DNA from: an uncultured Clostridia bacterium
GTDB lineage: Bacteria; Bacillota; Clostridia; Oscillospirales; Acutalibacteraceae
Length of the DNA: 19,802 nucleotides
Direction of reading: 5' to 3'
NCBI GenBank assembly: GCA_946405565.1
Contig: CAMJHU010000004.1
Coordinates: 1 to 19,802 of the forward strand
Shown here: piece by piece, positions 1 to 7,275 of the stretch
How the letters are laid out: every line of letters begins with the position of its first letter
How positions within the stretch are numbered: the stretch's first letter is position 1
Notes under the pieces: model-generated
Database searches by the model: none
What the model was told of the DNA's origin: nothing
What the model saw: only the letters and a program-made list of their open reading frames with translations
Made by a program: the position numbers and the translations under genes

Positions 1-144
1 CGGGGATTCCAAAGGGACGAGTCCCTTTGGCGGGTGCAGGGCAGGAGCCCTGCCAAGGAGTGGGACAGCGTCCCACGAGGCAGCACACCGTGCTGCCGGG
101 CGAGACGAGCCAATCTCTACAACGGGGAAGGGCGAATACAAACG
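1..144 (+). repeat. Multi-hairpin dispersed repeat, copy 1 (left end cut by window)
   Basis: This GC-rich non-coding element is a row of four perfect hairpins: 9-30 (9-bp stem, 4-nt loop), 36-53 (7-bp stem), 60-76 (7-bp stem) and 79-97 (8-bp stem). A less conserved tail ends near 144. A second copy lies in inverted orientation at 10024-10178. The left edge is truncated by the window; in copy 2 another small hairpin precedes this point. The open frame through it would encode a short peptide containing AGQEPCQGVGQRPT, and the same peptide appears from copy 2, which marks it as a repeat artefact and not a gene. I infer a REP- or MITE-like family present many times in the genome. Confidence 0.85.
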
Positions 145-174
145 AGCATCTCTCAAAAACGGGTTTTTCCCCCG

Positions 175-232
175 AAAAAAGGAACACGGTACAATCATCA
201 CAGAGGATGATTTTGTACCGTGTTCCTTTTTT
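175..232. terminator. Bidirectional intrinsic terminator
   Basis: A long inverted repeat pairs 181-199 with 206-226 around a 6-nt loop, with a 2-nt bulge at 213-214. It is flanked by an A-run (175-180) and a T-run (227-232), so it can stop transcription on either strand. On the minus strand it closes the VTC/DUF4956/lipoprotein operon, 40 bp beyond the lipoprotein stop codon. Confidence 0.9.
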
Positions 233-271
233 AAGGGAAACTTTTATGAAAGGAGGTTGGGATAGTCAGAT

Positions 272-2296
272 TTATCTGCGACCGCCGCGATTGCCGCGAT
301 TGGCGCCGCCGTTCATGCCGCCGTTGCCGGGCATCTGTCCGCCCATGCCGCCCATACCGCTGCCGCCGCCGGTAATCAGCGAATCCATGCTGACCGTGGT
401 TTCGGCGGAGCCGGTGACAAGGGTATAGCTGCTGCCTTGTTTAACGTCAGGCGTACTCACCAGCACGCTGTCATATGCCTTGTCGGGTGTAAAGGTCGCC
501 AGGGTTTTGCCGCTGCTGTTTTTGAGCGTGACGGCGCTGCCGCCCTGCTGCTGGGATACCGTCACCAGCATAGCGCCCTGCGTGGAGGCGCTGCCGAAAT
601 TCTGCGCCATGCCGCTCATGCTCGCGGCAATCAGCGTGCCGCCCGTAATGGTGGCGCTGCCGTTGTAATCAAACGCCCCGTTGCCGTTGTTGGTGGAGCC
701 GGACACATAGGTTTCCCCGCCCGATATGGTAATATTGCCATTGGAGTCGATGCCGTCGCCGGAGGCGCTGACATACAGACTGCCGCCCGAAATGATGATT
801 TCCACACCGTCCTGCGCGGCGAACTGATTCTGTCCCATGCGACCGTTCATGCTGCTGCCGTCATTGCCGCCTGCCGCGTTCAGACCGTCATCGGAAGCCG
901 TCACATGGATGGCGCCGCCGCTGATCGTGATGGTCTGTCCTTCGATACCCTCGTAGCTCTTGGTGATGTCGATGGTGCCGCCGCTGACGGACAGCGCCGC
1001 GTCGGCGTGCATACCGTCGTCGCCGGAGGAAATCTGCAGGGTGCCGTTCGTCACGGACAGCGCGTTGTTGGAGTGAATCGCGTCGTCGGAGGAATCAATC
1101 GTGAAGCTGCCGCCGTTGATCGCCACGGAATTGTCCGACTTGACGCCCTTGGCGGAATCGGAATCGGAGGAAGATGAAGCCGTCGCGGTGGCGGTATTGC
1201 TTCGCGCACGGGACGAATCATCGCTGCCCGGAGCGGGGAGCGCCGGGAGATCAGCCGTCGATGAGAGTGTCACCACGGAAGCAGCCGTATCGGTATCGGC
1301 AGAGAGCCTTCTGCCGCCGTCCATATTGCCGCCCGGCTGACCGAAACCGCCTCCCATGTCGCCGCCGGGCATCTGACCGCCGCCCCAGTTACCCCAATCG
1401 CCGTTGCGGGAACCGTCCTGCTTTGTGCTGGCGTTCTGACTGCCGCCGGTGGTAATCGTAAAGCTGCCGCCGTCAATCTGAATCGCGCCGGAGGCGTCCA
1501 TGCCGTCGGTGCCTGCCGTAAGGGTAAAGCTGCCGTCAGAGATATAGAGATAGCCTTTGGAGGTATCCTCGGTATTTTCCACATGCAGCGCGTCGGTACC
1601 GCTGGTGACGGTGAAATTCCCGTCGGCAATGCGGATGCTGTCGTTGGCGTCGATGCCCTTCTTCTCGGCGGTGACGCGATAGGTTCCGCCGGAGAAGACC
1701 AGATCGTCCTTGGAGGTGATGCCGTGACCGTAGACGGCATTCACCGTCAGGGTGCCGTTGCCGTTGAAGGTGAGGTCATCCTTGGAAAATACCACCGCGT
1801 CGATATCGTTATCGTCAATCGCCGCAAACGCGGCGCTGTTGGAAAGGGTATTCTCCGAGCCTGGCGCGAGGGTCACAAACACCTTGTCGGCTTGCCTGAC
1901 ATAGAGTGCCGCGCTGGTATCGCAGTTGATCTTCACGCCGTTGAAGATCAGACGAATTTTGGCGTTTTGATCCGCGTCCACGATGACCGCGCCGTGCTCC
2001 AGCGTGCCGGAGAGAAGATAGGTTCCCTCCTTCGTGACGGTGACAGTGCTGCCCGAAACGGTGACACCGTCGCCTTCCGCCTGAGCGCTGCTGCCGCTCA
2101 GGGTGATTTTGACGCAGCTTGCTTCATCGTAGCCGATCTCCTGATCCTTGCTGCTGAACATATCGGCTGTATTCAGCACCGTCACGGGTGCCGAGACGTT
2201 TCCGCTCTTGCCGCTGACGCCGCACGAGGTAAACGAGGCAACCAAAAGCGCCGCCATGATGACAGACGTTATTTTTTTCATCGCGTGAATTCTCAT
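272..2296 (-). CDS. Carbohydrate-binding (Cthe_2159-type) beta-helix lipoprotein
   Basis: This 674-residue protein matches the carbohydrate-binding domain family formerly DUF4353, whose studied member Cthe_2159 binds cellulose and pectin-type sugars through a calcium-containing parallel beta-helix. A signal peptide ends in a lipobox with Cys25, so it is probably lipid-anchored outside the cell. The body repeats short rungs of the form ISGG...ASDDGI, rich in Asp, Gly and Ser. A Gly/Met/Trp-rich insert and a Ser-rich linker (about residues 290-385) interrupt the helix, and the C-terminus is a Gly/Met/Asn tail ending in RGGRR. The ATG at 2296 is preferred because AAGGGG sits 9 nt upstream; an in-frame ATG at 2281 lacks such a site. 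It is the last gene of an operon with the VTC and DUF4956 genes. Binding specificity cannot be read from the sequence. Confidence 0.85.
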   Translation of the reverse strand: MRIHAMKKITSVIMAALLVASFTSCGVSGKSGNVSAPVTVLNTADMFSSKDQEIGYDEASCVKITLSGSSAQAEGDGVTVSGSTVTVTKEGTYLLSGTLEHGAVIVDADQNAKIRLIFNGVKINCDTSAALYVRQADKVFVTLAPGSENTLSNSAAFAAIDDNDIDAVVFSKDDLTFNGNGTLTVNAVYGHGITSKDDLVFSGGTYRVTAEKKGIDANDSIRIADGNFTVTSGTDALHVENTEDTSKGYLYISDGSFTLTAGTDGMDASGAIQIDGGSFTITTGGSQNASTKQDGSRNGDWGNWGGGQMPGGDMGGGFGQPGGNMDGGRRLSADTDTAASVVTLSSTADLPALPAPGSDDSSRARSNTATATASSSSDSDSAKGVKSDNSVAINGGSFTIDSSDDAIHSNNALSVTNGTLQISSGDDGMHADAALSVSGGTIDITKSYEGIEGQTITISGGAIHVTASDDGLNAAGGNDGSSMNGRMGQNQFAAQDGVEIIISGGSLYVSASGDGIDSNGNITISGGETYVSGSTNNGNGAFDYNGSATITGGTLIAASMSGMAQNFGSASTQGAMLVTVSQQQGGSAVTLKNSSGKTLATFTPDKAYDSVLVSTPDVKQGSSYTLVTGSAETTVSMDSLITGGGSGMGGMGGQMPGNGGMNGGANRGNRGGRR

Positions 2297-2334
2297 AGTG
2301 ATTATCCCCTTTTGTTCCGATTAAATTGTTCTGA

Positions 2335-3039
2335 TTAAAGTTCATTCACAGTGGTCTGCTGTTCCGTGATGTTGATTTCGAGATTGCCGTTGCGGCAGCG
2401 CATTTCATCCATGAGCTGCTTCTCCACGTCGGCGGAATTGAGTTCGATGTGATAGGTCAGCTTGAAGAGACTGCCCATATTGGTGGTCTTGACGGTGACA
2501 AGCCGATGGCTCCGGGTGTAGCGGGTAAAGAGATCGTCAAAGAGATTGGTATAATCCAGATCCTCCGGAATCGTGACATTGAGCCGCTTGTGTGTCTCGC
2601 CGTGACGGTCCAGACCGAAGCCCGCCGCGTTCATGGCAAGCATCGCGGTACAGACAATTGCCGCAAAGAGCGCCGCGAAACCGATATAGCCCATGCCGCA
2701 CGCCAGACCTGCCGCCATTGCCGTGAAAATCGCGCCGATCTCCTTGGCGGTACCCGGTACGGAGCGGAACCGCACCAGTCCGAAGGCGCCTGCCACTGCC
2801 ACGCCCGCCCCGACATTGCCGTTGACCAGCATGATGACCATCGCGATGGCTGCCGGCAGAATCGCCAGCGTAATGACAAAGCTCTGCGAACAGCGGGTCT
2901 TATGCTTATACGCCAGCGCCATCAGCGAACCGATGAGCAGGGAAGACGCCATACAGATCAGGAACGGCGTCAGGCTGATGGTCTGTGTGGCAGCGGTGCT
3001 GCCGCTTTCAAATATTCCGGTAAACAATTTTTCCAACAT
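2335..3039 (-). CDS. DUF4956 domain-containing membrane protein (module 1)
   Basis: A 234-residue integral membrane protein of the DUF4956 family. About four hydrophobic helices fill residues 25-145. They include the family-typical loop around GAFGLVRFRS (near residues 85-95), followed by a soluble C-terminal domain of about 85 residues that ends in a charged Gln/Glu/Asn-rich tail. GGAGG lies 8 nt before the ATG. The gene starts 17 nt after the VTC stop codon and is followed after 38 nt by the carbohydrate-binding lipoprotein, so the three genes are probably one transcript. DUF4956 proteins commonly occur beside VTC-domain proteins. No biochemical role is established to my knowledge; a membrane partner of the VTC protein is inference. 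A diverged paralogue is at 18981-19649. Confidence 0.85.
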   Translation of the reverse strand: MLEKLFTGIFESGSTAATQTISLTPFLICMASSLLIGSLMALAYKHKTRCSQSFVITLAILPAAIAMVIMLVNGNVGAGVAVAGAFGLVRFRSVPGTAKEIGAIFTAMAAGLACGMGYIGFAALFAAIVCTAMLAMNAAGFGLDRHGETHKRLNVTIPEDLDYTNLFDDLFTRYTRSHRLVTVKTTNMGSLFKLTYHIELNSADVEKQLMDEMRCRNGNLEINITEQQTTVNEL

Positions 3040-3056
3040 GATGAGTACCTCCTATA

Positions 3057-3854
3057 TTATAACACAGCGGCGGCGTGATTGACAAGTGCGCGCCGCTTTT
3101 CATATTGTCCTGTGCTGACGTCTTTCCGCGGCAGGGTATGATAACAATACACCGGTTGACCGGAGAGTGCCGTCATATCCTGATAGGCTTTGCCGTACTT
3201 GGAAAACGACGTCTGATAGATGCGGTGGCGGCTGAGTACCGACACCATCCAGAGCGGCAGCGCCGCGCCTGCTTTGAGTTCCATCAGCGAGTACCCCGCC
3301 GGCAGCACTTCGCGCCCGTAAGCGCCTTTTGTGAGCGAGAGATCGTCGGTGCGCCAGAGAATATGGCGGTCAAATGTCACGCGGAAGCTGTCGTCGTCCG
3401 TATCGTAAAAGGCTTCGCGTTCATAAGAGATGAACATTTTCGGCGCCAATCCTTCGTAAAAGCCCCGGAAATAATCAATCTCCCGTCCGATCTGCCCCGG
3501 CAGACCGCCCATCGCGTCACTGCCCAGATAAAACATCGCTTCCCGCTCCGGCAGGCTCACCCGCCGTTTGTACACGATGCCGTATGCCTTTTTCTTCAGT
3601 TCCACAAACACCTTGCTGTCGGGTCGGGCAACGCCGTAGCTTCTCACCCGGAGCTTTTCTTTATAAGCGGGCTTTTCCAGCGACCGCCGTATGAGCGTGT
3701 AGGACGGAACATCGTAATACAGGTTGCAAATCGTACTCTGACCGTATTGATCGCCCTTCAGATGGGCTGCCGTTTCTCTTAAAATCGCGTCTCGCTGCGC
3801 GTCTGTCACAATATATTTCATTTCATATCTTTCAAAGATGTTCTGGCTTTTCAT
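3057..3854 (-). CDS. VTC-domain polyphosphate polymerase-like protein (module 1)
   Basis: A 265-residue soluble protein of the VTC family, the catalytic domain that makes inorganic polyphosphate from ATP in yeast Vtc4. The tunnel-lining charged pattern is visible: E11-M-K13 near the start, a basic cluster KLRVR at 66-70, E84-L-K86, KRR at 95-97, the arginine-containing strand VTFDRH near 158-163, E191-L-K193 and the late lysine in SFSKYG (215-220). Bacterial members are shorter than the yeast protein and lack SPX and membrane domains, and few have been tested. AAAAGGAGGT lies 8 nt before the ATG. It is the first gene of the operon with DUF4956 and the carbohydrate-binding lipoprotein. Polymerase activity is inferred from the family; another triphosphate-tunnel activity is possible. 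Confidence 0.85.
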   Translation of the reverse strand: MKSQNIFERYEMKYIVTDAQRDAILRETAAHLKGDQYGQSTICNLYYDVPSYTLIRRSLEKPAYKEKLRVRSYGVARPDSKVFVELKKKAYGIVYKRRVSLPEREAMFYLGSDAMGGLPGQIGREIDYFRGFYEGLAPKMFISYEREAFYDTDDDSFRVTFDRHILWRTDDLSLTKGAYGREVLPAGYSLMELKAGAALPLWMVSVLSRHRIYQTSFSKYGKAYQDMTALSGQPVYCYHTLPRKDVSTGQYEKRRALVNHAAAVL

Positions 3855-3897
3855 ACTCGCTTACCTCCTTTTCGTGTTCTATTGTACAGGGTCTAAC

Positions 3898-3926
3898 ATA
3901 AATAAAGTTAAAAAAAAGCCCGTCAA
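3898..3926 (-). promoter_or_regulatory. Possible promoter for VTC module 1 operon
   Basis: On the minus strand a TTGACG hexamer (3926-3921) is followed after 17 nt by ATTTAT (3903-3898), upstream of the VTC ribosome binding site. The -35 element is good but the -10 element is poor. A TACAAT at 3886-3881 is an alternative -10 without a clear -35. Confidence 0.35.
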
Positions 3927-4007
3927 TTTGTGAGGAATTTGCGAAGCATTTTTTTCATAATTCACAGATAAAAATTTTCAAATCATGTAGAAATTTCTGA
4001 AAACATA

Positions 4008-4016
4008 TGCTATAAT
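4008..4016 (+). promoter_or_regulatory. Extended -10 promoter for the lipoprotein at 4063
   Basis: TATAAT at 4011-4016 is preceded by TG at 4008-4009, giving an extended -10 motif. No good -35 is seen 17 nt upstream, as is common for extended -10 promoters. Transcription would start near 4023, leaving a leader of about 40 nt that carries the GAGAGGGG ribosome binding site. The 208-bp gap to the divergent VTC operon is AT-rich, with several A and T runs. Confidence 0.65.
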
Positions 4017-4062
4017 CAAATATACATGATTCGCCACTTTATCAAGAGAGGGGTTTTTGCAA

Positions 4063-5862
4063 ATGTTCAAAAAAGTCTCGGCGATCCTCGCGGCTGCCGC
4101 TATGCTGTGCGGGCTTTCCGCCTGCTATATGCCGGACACCATCTTCCCGGAGCAGCTCTTTGAAACCGAAGAAGATGCCGCCCTGAAGGACGAGCTTTCC
4201 ATTTACACCTTTTCCTTTAATCTCGGCAACGCCGAATATCAGCTTCCCATGCACTATACCGTGCTTTCCTCGAGAGGCTGGAAGCTGCTGGGCAGTGAAG
4301 AAACCGAAGGGGACGACGCCGCGAGCGATCTGACCGCACCCACGGTCGCTGCCACTGCCGATGAAACGGAAAACAAAATTTATCTGCCCGATACCGTCAT
4401 GCAGCCGGGCGAATATTCCAGCTATGTCCACGCTGACCGCGCTTCGGAATATGTCGCGCTGCAATTCTACAATGACTCCAAAGCCCCCAAAAAGGTGTCG
4501 GACTGCATGGTCACCGGCGTGAGAGTGGAGATCGGCAGCGATGACCTGCCCAATTTCTCCTTTGAGGACGATATCACGCTTGGCACGCCGTATGAAACGA
4601 TTGTCACCACCTTCGGCAAGCCCTCCTATGTGGAGGATATCGTGTCCGCCACGGGCGAAATTGCCGCTATCGACGATCTTGCCTTTATCGACGACTATGA
4701 CCCCGAATCCAGCGACCTGACCCGCACACTCTATTATTCGGTGTCGGATCACGCCACCGTGGCGTTTGAACTGGGCGAATATGAAAAAGAAGATCAGGCT
4801 GCTATTTCCATTACGATGGAAAACCAATACGAGGTGGAGGATCATTACGATTACACCAAGGATCTGAAAACCCGTCCATCGGTGGTGCGTATCTTCAAAG
4901 ATCCCAGTCTGCTCGGCAAATCCTTCAGTGACTTCGCCTTTAAGTATGAAAACAACCTCTATACCCTCCCCATGCCGGTCAAGACACTGGTGGACGACGG
5001 CTGGTCCTTCGTGCGCGGCGCGGCACAGCGTGTTCCCCCCGGAACCACTCAGGACGGCATCGTCATGCACAAGGGCAATCTTGCCATGACCATTCTGGTC
5101 CACAATTACGACATGAAACGCGCACAGCCTCCCGTCAACTGCTTCGCGCTCAGTCTCTCCGCCGACGTGCAGGGACCCAGCGTCAAGATTCTCATGCCCA
5201 AAGGCGTCACACTCGGTTCGGACTACAACGATCTCGCCACCGCCTTCGGCAAGGAATACAAGCGGCTGGCGGAGTATCAGGATCCCGAAAATATGACCGA
5301 TGAGGAAAAAGCGGCTGCCGATGCCGCCTTCATCGCCCAGCCTGCCGGTATCACCGAAACCTATGAACTGACCGAGGATGAGGGCTGCTCCATCGTCAAG
5401 ACCGTGGATGAGGATTACGTCATCTTCTCCTATATCATGCCGGATGACGCTCCCTCCATCGAGCTGCCCGTCTCCATCACGGATATCAAGGACCCCAACG
5501 CGTCACTTCTCGGAGAACATCGCAAACACATCGACGTCTATCTCAGCAAGCGCAACGGCAAAATTGTCCGCATCGAGCTTCAGAACGGTCCGGAATATGT
5601 GGTCAACGAAGTGGAAATCGTCGAACAGCAGCTCGAGGCTGCCGAAAAAGCCGCCAAGGAAGCGAAAGAAGCCGAAAAAGCCGCCAAGGAAGCCGGGAAA
5701 TCCGGCAGCAATAACAGCAGCGGCAGCAGTCAGAAGAAAGCCGACGACGCGTCGTCATCCACCGCCGGAACCGCAACTGAAGCGGCAGCAGCGGCAGCAG
5801 CGGCGGACGCGGTTGAATCCACTGTGGCAGCCGCTGCCGGAATGATTCTCTATTCGTTCTGA
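4063..5862 (+). CDS. Lipoprotein with duplicated domain and Ala-rich tail, function unknown
   Basis: A 599-residue secreted lipoprotein: a hydrophobic signal peptide is followed by the lipobox LSAC with Cys21. I do not recognise a named family. Two halves look like copies of one domain. Each opens with an aromatic strand, then Y-x-LP-M, then a Gly-Trp about 10 residues later (about 49-73 and 291-314), and each later contains a segment like LG..Y..[IL].T.FGK (about 175-187 and 385-397). A Lys/Glu/Ala coiled-coil stretch (about 525-548) contains a near-perfect repeat of EKAAKEA; after it come a Ser/Asn/Gly linker and a poly-Ala segment ending in a hydrophobic tail. The ATG at 4063 is chosen over the upstream TTG at 4057 because GAGAGGGG lies about 9 nt before it. 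An extended -10 promoter lies just upstream. The gene downstream may be co-transcribed across a 73-nt gap. Confidence 0.8.
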   Translation: MFKKVSAILAAAAMLCGLSACYMPDTIFPEQLFETEEDAALKDELSIYTFSFNLGNAEYQLPMHYTVLSSRGWKLLGSEETEGDDAASDLTAPTVAATADETENKIYLPDTVMQPGEYSSYVHADRASEYVALQFYNDSKAPKKVSDCMVTGVRVEIGSDDLPNFSFEDDITLGTPYETIVTTFGKPSYVEDIVSATGEIAAIDDLAFIDDYDPESSDLTRTLYYSVSDHATVAFELGEYEKEDQAAISITMENQYEVEDHYDYTKDLKTRPSVVRIFKDPSLLGKSFSDFAFKYENNLYTLPMPVKTLVDDGWSFVRGAAQRVPPGTTQDGIVMHKGNLAMTILVHNYDMKRAQPPVNCFALSLSADVQGPSVKILMPKGVTLGSDYNDLATAFGKEYKRLAEYQDPENMTDEEKAAADAAFIAQPAGITETYELTEDEGCSIVKTVDEDYVIFSYIMPDDAPSIELPVSITDIKDPNASLLGEHRKHIDVYLSKRNGKIVRIELQNGPEYVVNEVEIVEQQLEAAEKAAKEAKEAEKAAKEAGKSGSNNSSGSSQKKADDASSSTAGTATEAAAAAAAADAVESTVAAAAGMILYSF

Positions 5863-5901
5863 GTGTTATCGTGTTATCGTGTTATCGTGTTATCGTGTTA
5901 T
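5863..5901 (+). repeat. Octamer tandem repeat (GTGTTATC, 4 full copies plus 7 nt)
   Basis: Immediately after the TGA of the lipoprotein gene the 8-bp unit GTGTTATC occurs four times without change (5863-5894), followed by GTGTTAT (5895-5901). It lies in the 73-nt gap before the iron-sulfur flavoprotein gene, 20 nt before that gene's Shine-Dalgarno. Such short perfect arrays can change copy number by strand slippage. It is outside the reading frames, so any effect would be on spacing or transcript structure. Confidence 0.95.
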
Positions 5902-5935
5902 ATCCCTTTTGAACCCCCTTTGGAGCTGATTCCTT

Positions 5936-7174
5936 TTGCTGACTGTCAATCATAAGCAATGCACAGGCTGCGGATCATGTATCGAAGCATGTCCGCAGCT
6001 TGCTGTCGTTACTGTCAGAGATAAATATAAATTTATCTATCCCTCCGTCAACGCGGAGCAGTGCATTTCCTGCGGAAAATGTGTGGACGCCTGTCCTCTG
6101 CATCATTCGGACAGTCCTCCTCCCCTCTCCCCCGACGTGCGCTATTATGCCGCCAAAGCGCTGGACAAGGCACTTCTGCGGGATTCCCACGCGGGCGGTA
6201 TCTTTCCGCTGCTCGCCCGTGCGGTGCTATCGCGGGGCGGGGTCGTATACGGCTGCGCCTTTGACGAAGTCCGCCATCCCCGCCATATCCGCGTGGAGCA
6301 GCCGGATGATATAGCCAAACTGCAAGGACTCAAGCCGGTGCAGAGTGATACATCCGGCATATTTCGCCGCGTGCGGTGCGATCTGGAAGCGGGGCGCACG
6401 GTGCTGTTTTCCGGCACGCCCTGTCAGTGCGACGGTCTGCGGCGCTTTCTGGGAGCAGACGGCGATGTCTCCCGCCTGATTCTGGTGGATATGCTGTGCG
6501 GGGGCGTAACTTCGGAAGGTATTTTTCACCGATACGTCCGCTGGCTGGAGGAAAAAATCGGCGGCTCCGTGCGGAGCCTGCGATTTGAAAACAAACCTGC
6601 TTTCGGTCACAGTCCCGGTCTGCGCATCATCTTCCGCCGGGGAAAATTCCGCTATCTGCTTTCGGTACCTGCCGCGTGGGACATGCTTTACGCCATGTAC
6701 CGCAAGGGCTGTATCAGTCGGCGCGCCTGCGGCGACTGCCGTTACGCTGTCCCCGCCCGCGTGGGAGATATCACACTGGGACGTTTTGAGCGCATACGGC
6801 GCGCCCATCCCGATTTTCCCTATGACAACGGCGTTTCGCTGGTCATCACCTCCACGCCAAAGGGAGCCGGACTGCTGGCGCAGATTGCCCCTCAGCTCAT
6901 GCTGGAAGAATCCGATCTGGAGCGGGCTGCCGTCAACCGTCGGCTGGTCACCCCCATTCCCACGCATCCGCACCGCGCTATGCTGCTTTCGGATATCTAT
7001 CGCCACGGTTTTTCCAAAGCTGCCGAGAAATTCGGTTCGCCCGGACTGCCCGACGCGTTCACGTCGCTCATCACAAGCGCGCTGCCCGACGGCGCGGTCA
7101 TTCGCTGTGACCGCCTGGCGCGGCGCATCAGGGCGAAACTGGCAAAGAAGGCGCCGTCCGATTCTCTCTCCTGA
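5936..7174 (+). CDS. Coenzyme F420 hydrogenase/dehydrogenase beta subunit family iron-sulfur flavoprotein
   Basis: A 412-residue FrhB/FdhB-family protein. The N-terminus carries two 4Fe-4S ferredoxin motifs (Cys9, 12, 15, 19 and Cys43, 46, 49, 53). Family signatures follow: SGTPCQCDGL, the VDMLCGG strand, and a Cys-rich segment KGCISRRACGDC just before a DITLG loop, as in the flavin-binding C-terminal domain. Homologues in Clostridia lacking F420 are thought to pass electrons between ferredoxin and a flavin-bound substrate, and many lie in surface polysaccharide clusters; the substrate here is unknown. I chose the TTG start at 5936 because GGAG lies 10 nt upstream and it keeps the first Cys motif near the N-terminus as usual. 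It follows the lipoprotein gene after 73 nt, including the octamer array, and is closed by a terminator at 7185. Confidence 0.85.
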   Translation: MLTVNHKQCTGCGSCIEACPQLAVVTVRDKYKFIYPSVNAEQCISCGKCVDACPLHHSDSPPPLSPDVRYYAAKALDKALLRDSHAGGIFPLLARAVLSRGGVVYGCAFDEVRHPRHIRVEQPDDIAKLQGLKPVQSDTSGIFRRVRCDLEAGRTVLFSGTPCQCDGLRRFLGADGDVSRLILVDMLCGGVTSEGIFHRYVRWLEEKIGGSVRSLRFENKPAFGHSPGLRIIFRRGKFRYLLSVPAAWDMLYAMYRKGCISRRACGDCRYAVPARVGDITLGRFERIRRAHPDFPYDNGVSLVITSTPKGAGLLAQIAPQLMLEESDLERAAVNRRLVTPIPTHPHRAMLLSDIYRHGFSKAAEKFGSPGLPDAFTSLITSALPDGAVIRCDRLARRIRAKLAKKAPSDSLS

Positions 7175-7184
7175 GTCTGCATTC

Positions 7185-7228
7185 GCCGCTCATCGCACCG
7201 AACGGTGTGCTGGGCGGCGTTCCTTTTT
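7185..7228 (+). terminator. Intrinsic terminator after the flavoprotein gene
   Basis: A GC-rich hairpin pairs GCCGC (7185-7189) with GCGGC (7214-7218) and an inner CGCACC with GGTGTG around a GAAC loop. A T-rich tract follows (7220-7228). It begins 10 nt after the stop codon. It probably separates the flavoprotein gene from the MATE gene, although I see no strong promoter in the remaining 47 nt. Confidence 0.7.
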
Positions 7229-7275
7229 CCGTTGCTTTCTTGCCCCATCTTTATCACACGAAGGAAGGTTCCGAT

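Noticed and set aside
27..428. Open frame starting in the hairpin repeat, and its twin on the minus strand at 9898-10140
   Set aside because: Both give the same short repeat-derived peptide, then run into unrelated sequence. They are translations of the dispersed repeat.
4042..5103. 353-residue minus-strand open frame opposite the duplicated-domain lipoprotein
   Set aside because: Shadow of high-GC coding sequence; it would also cover the lipoprotein start, and has no recognisable motif.
5863..5901. Octamer array as a CRISPR or integration site
   Set aside because: Units are 8 bp, directly adjacent and without spacers, and no cas or integrase gene is near.
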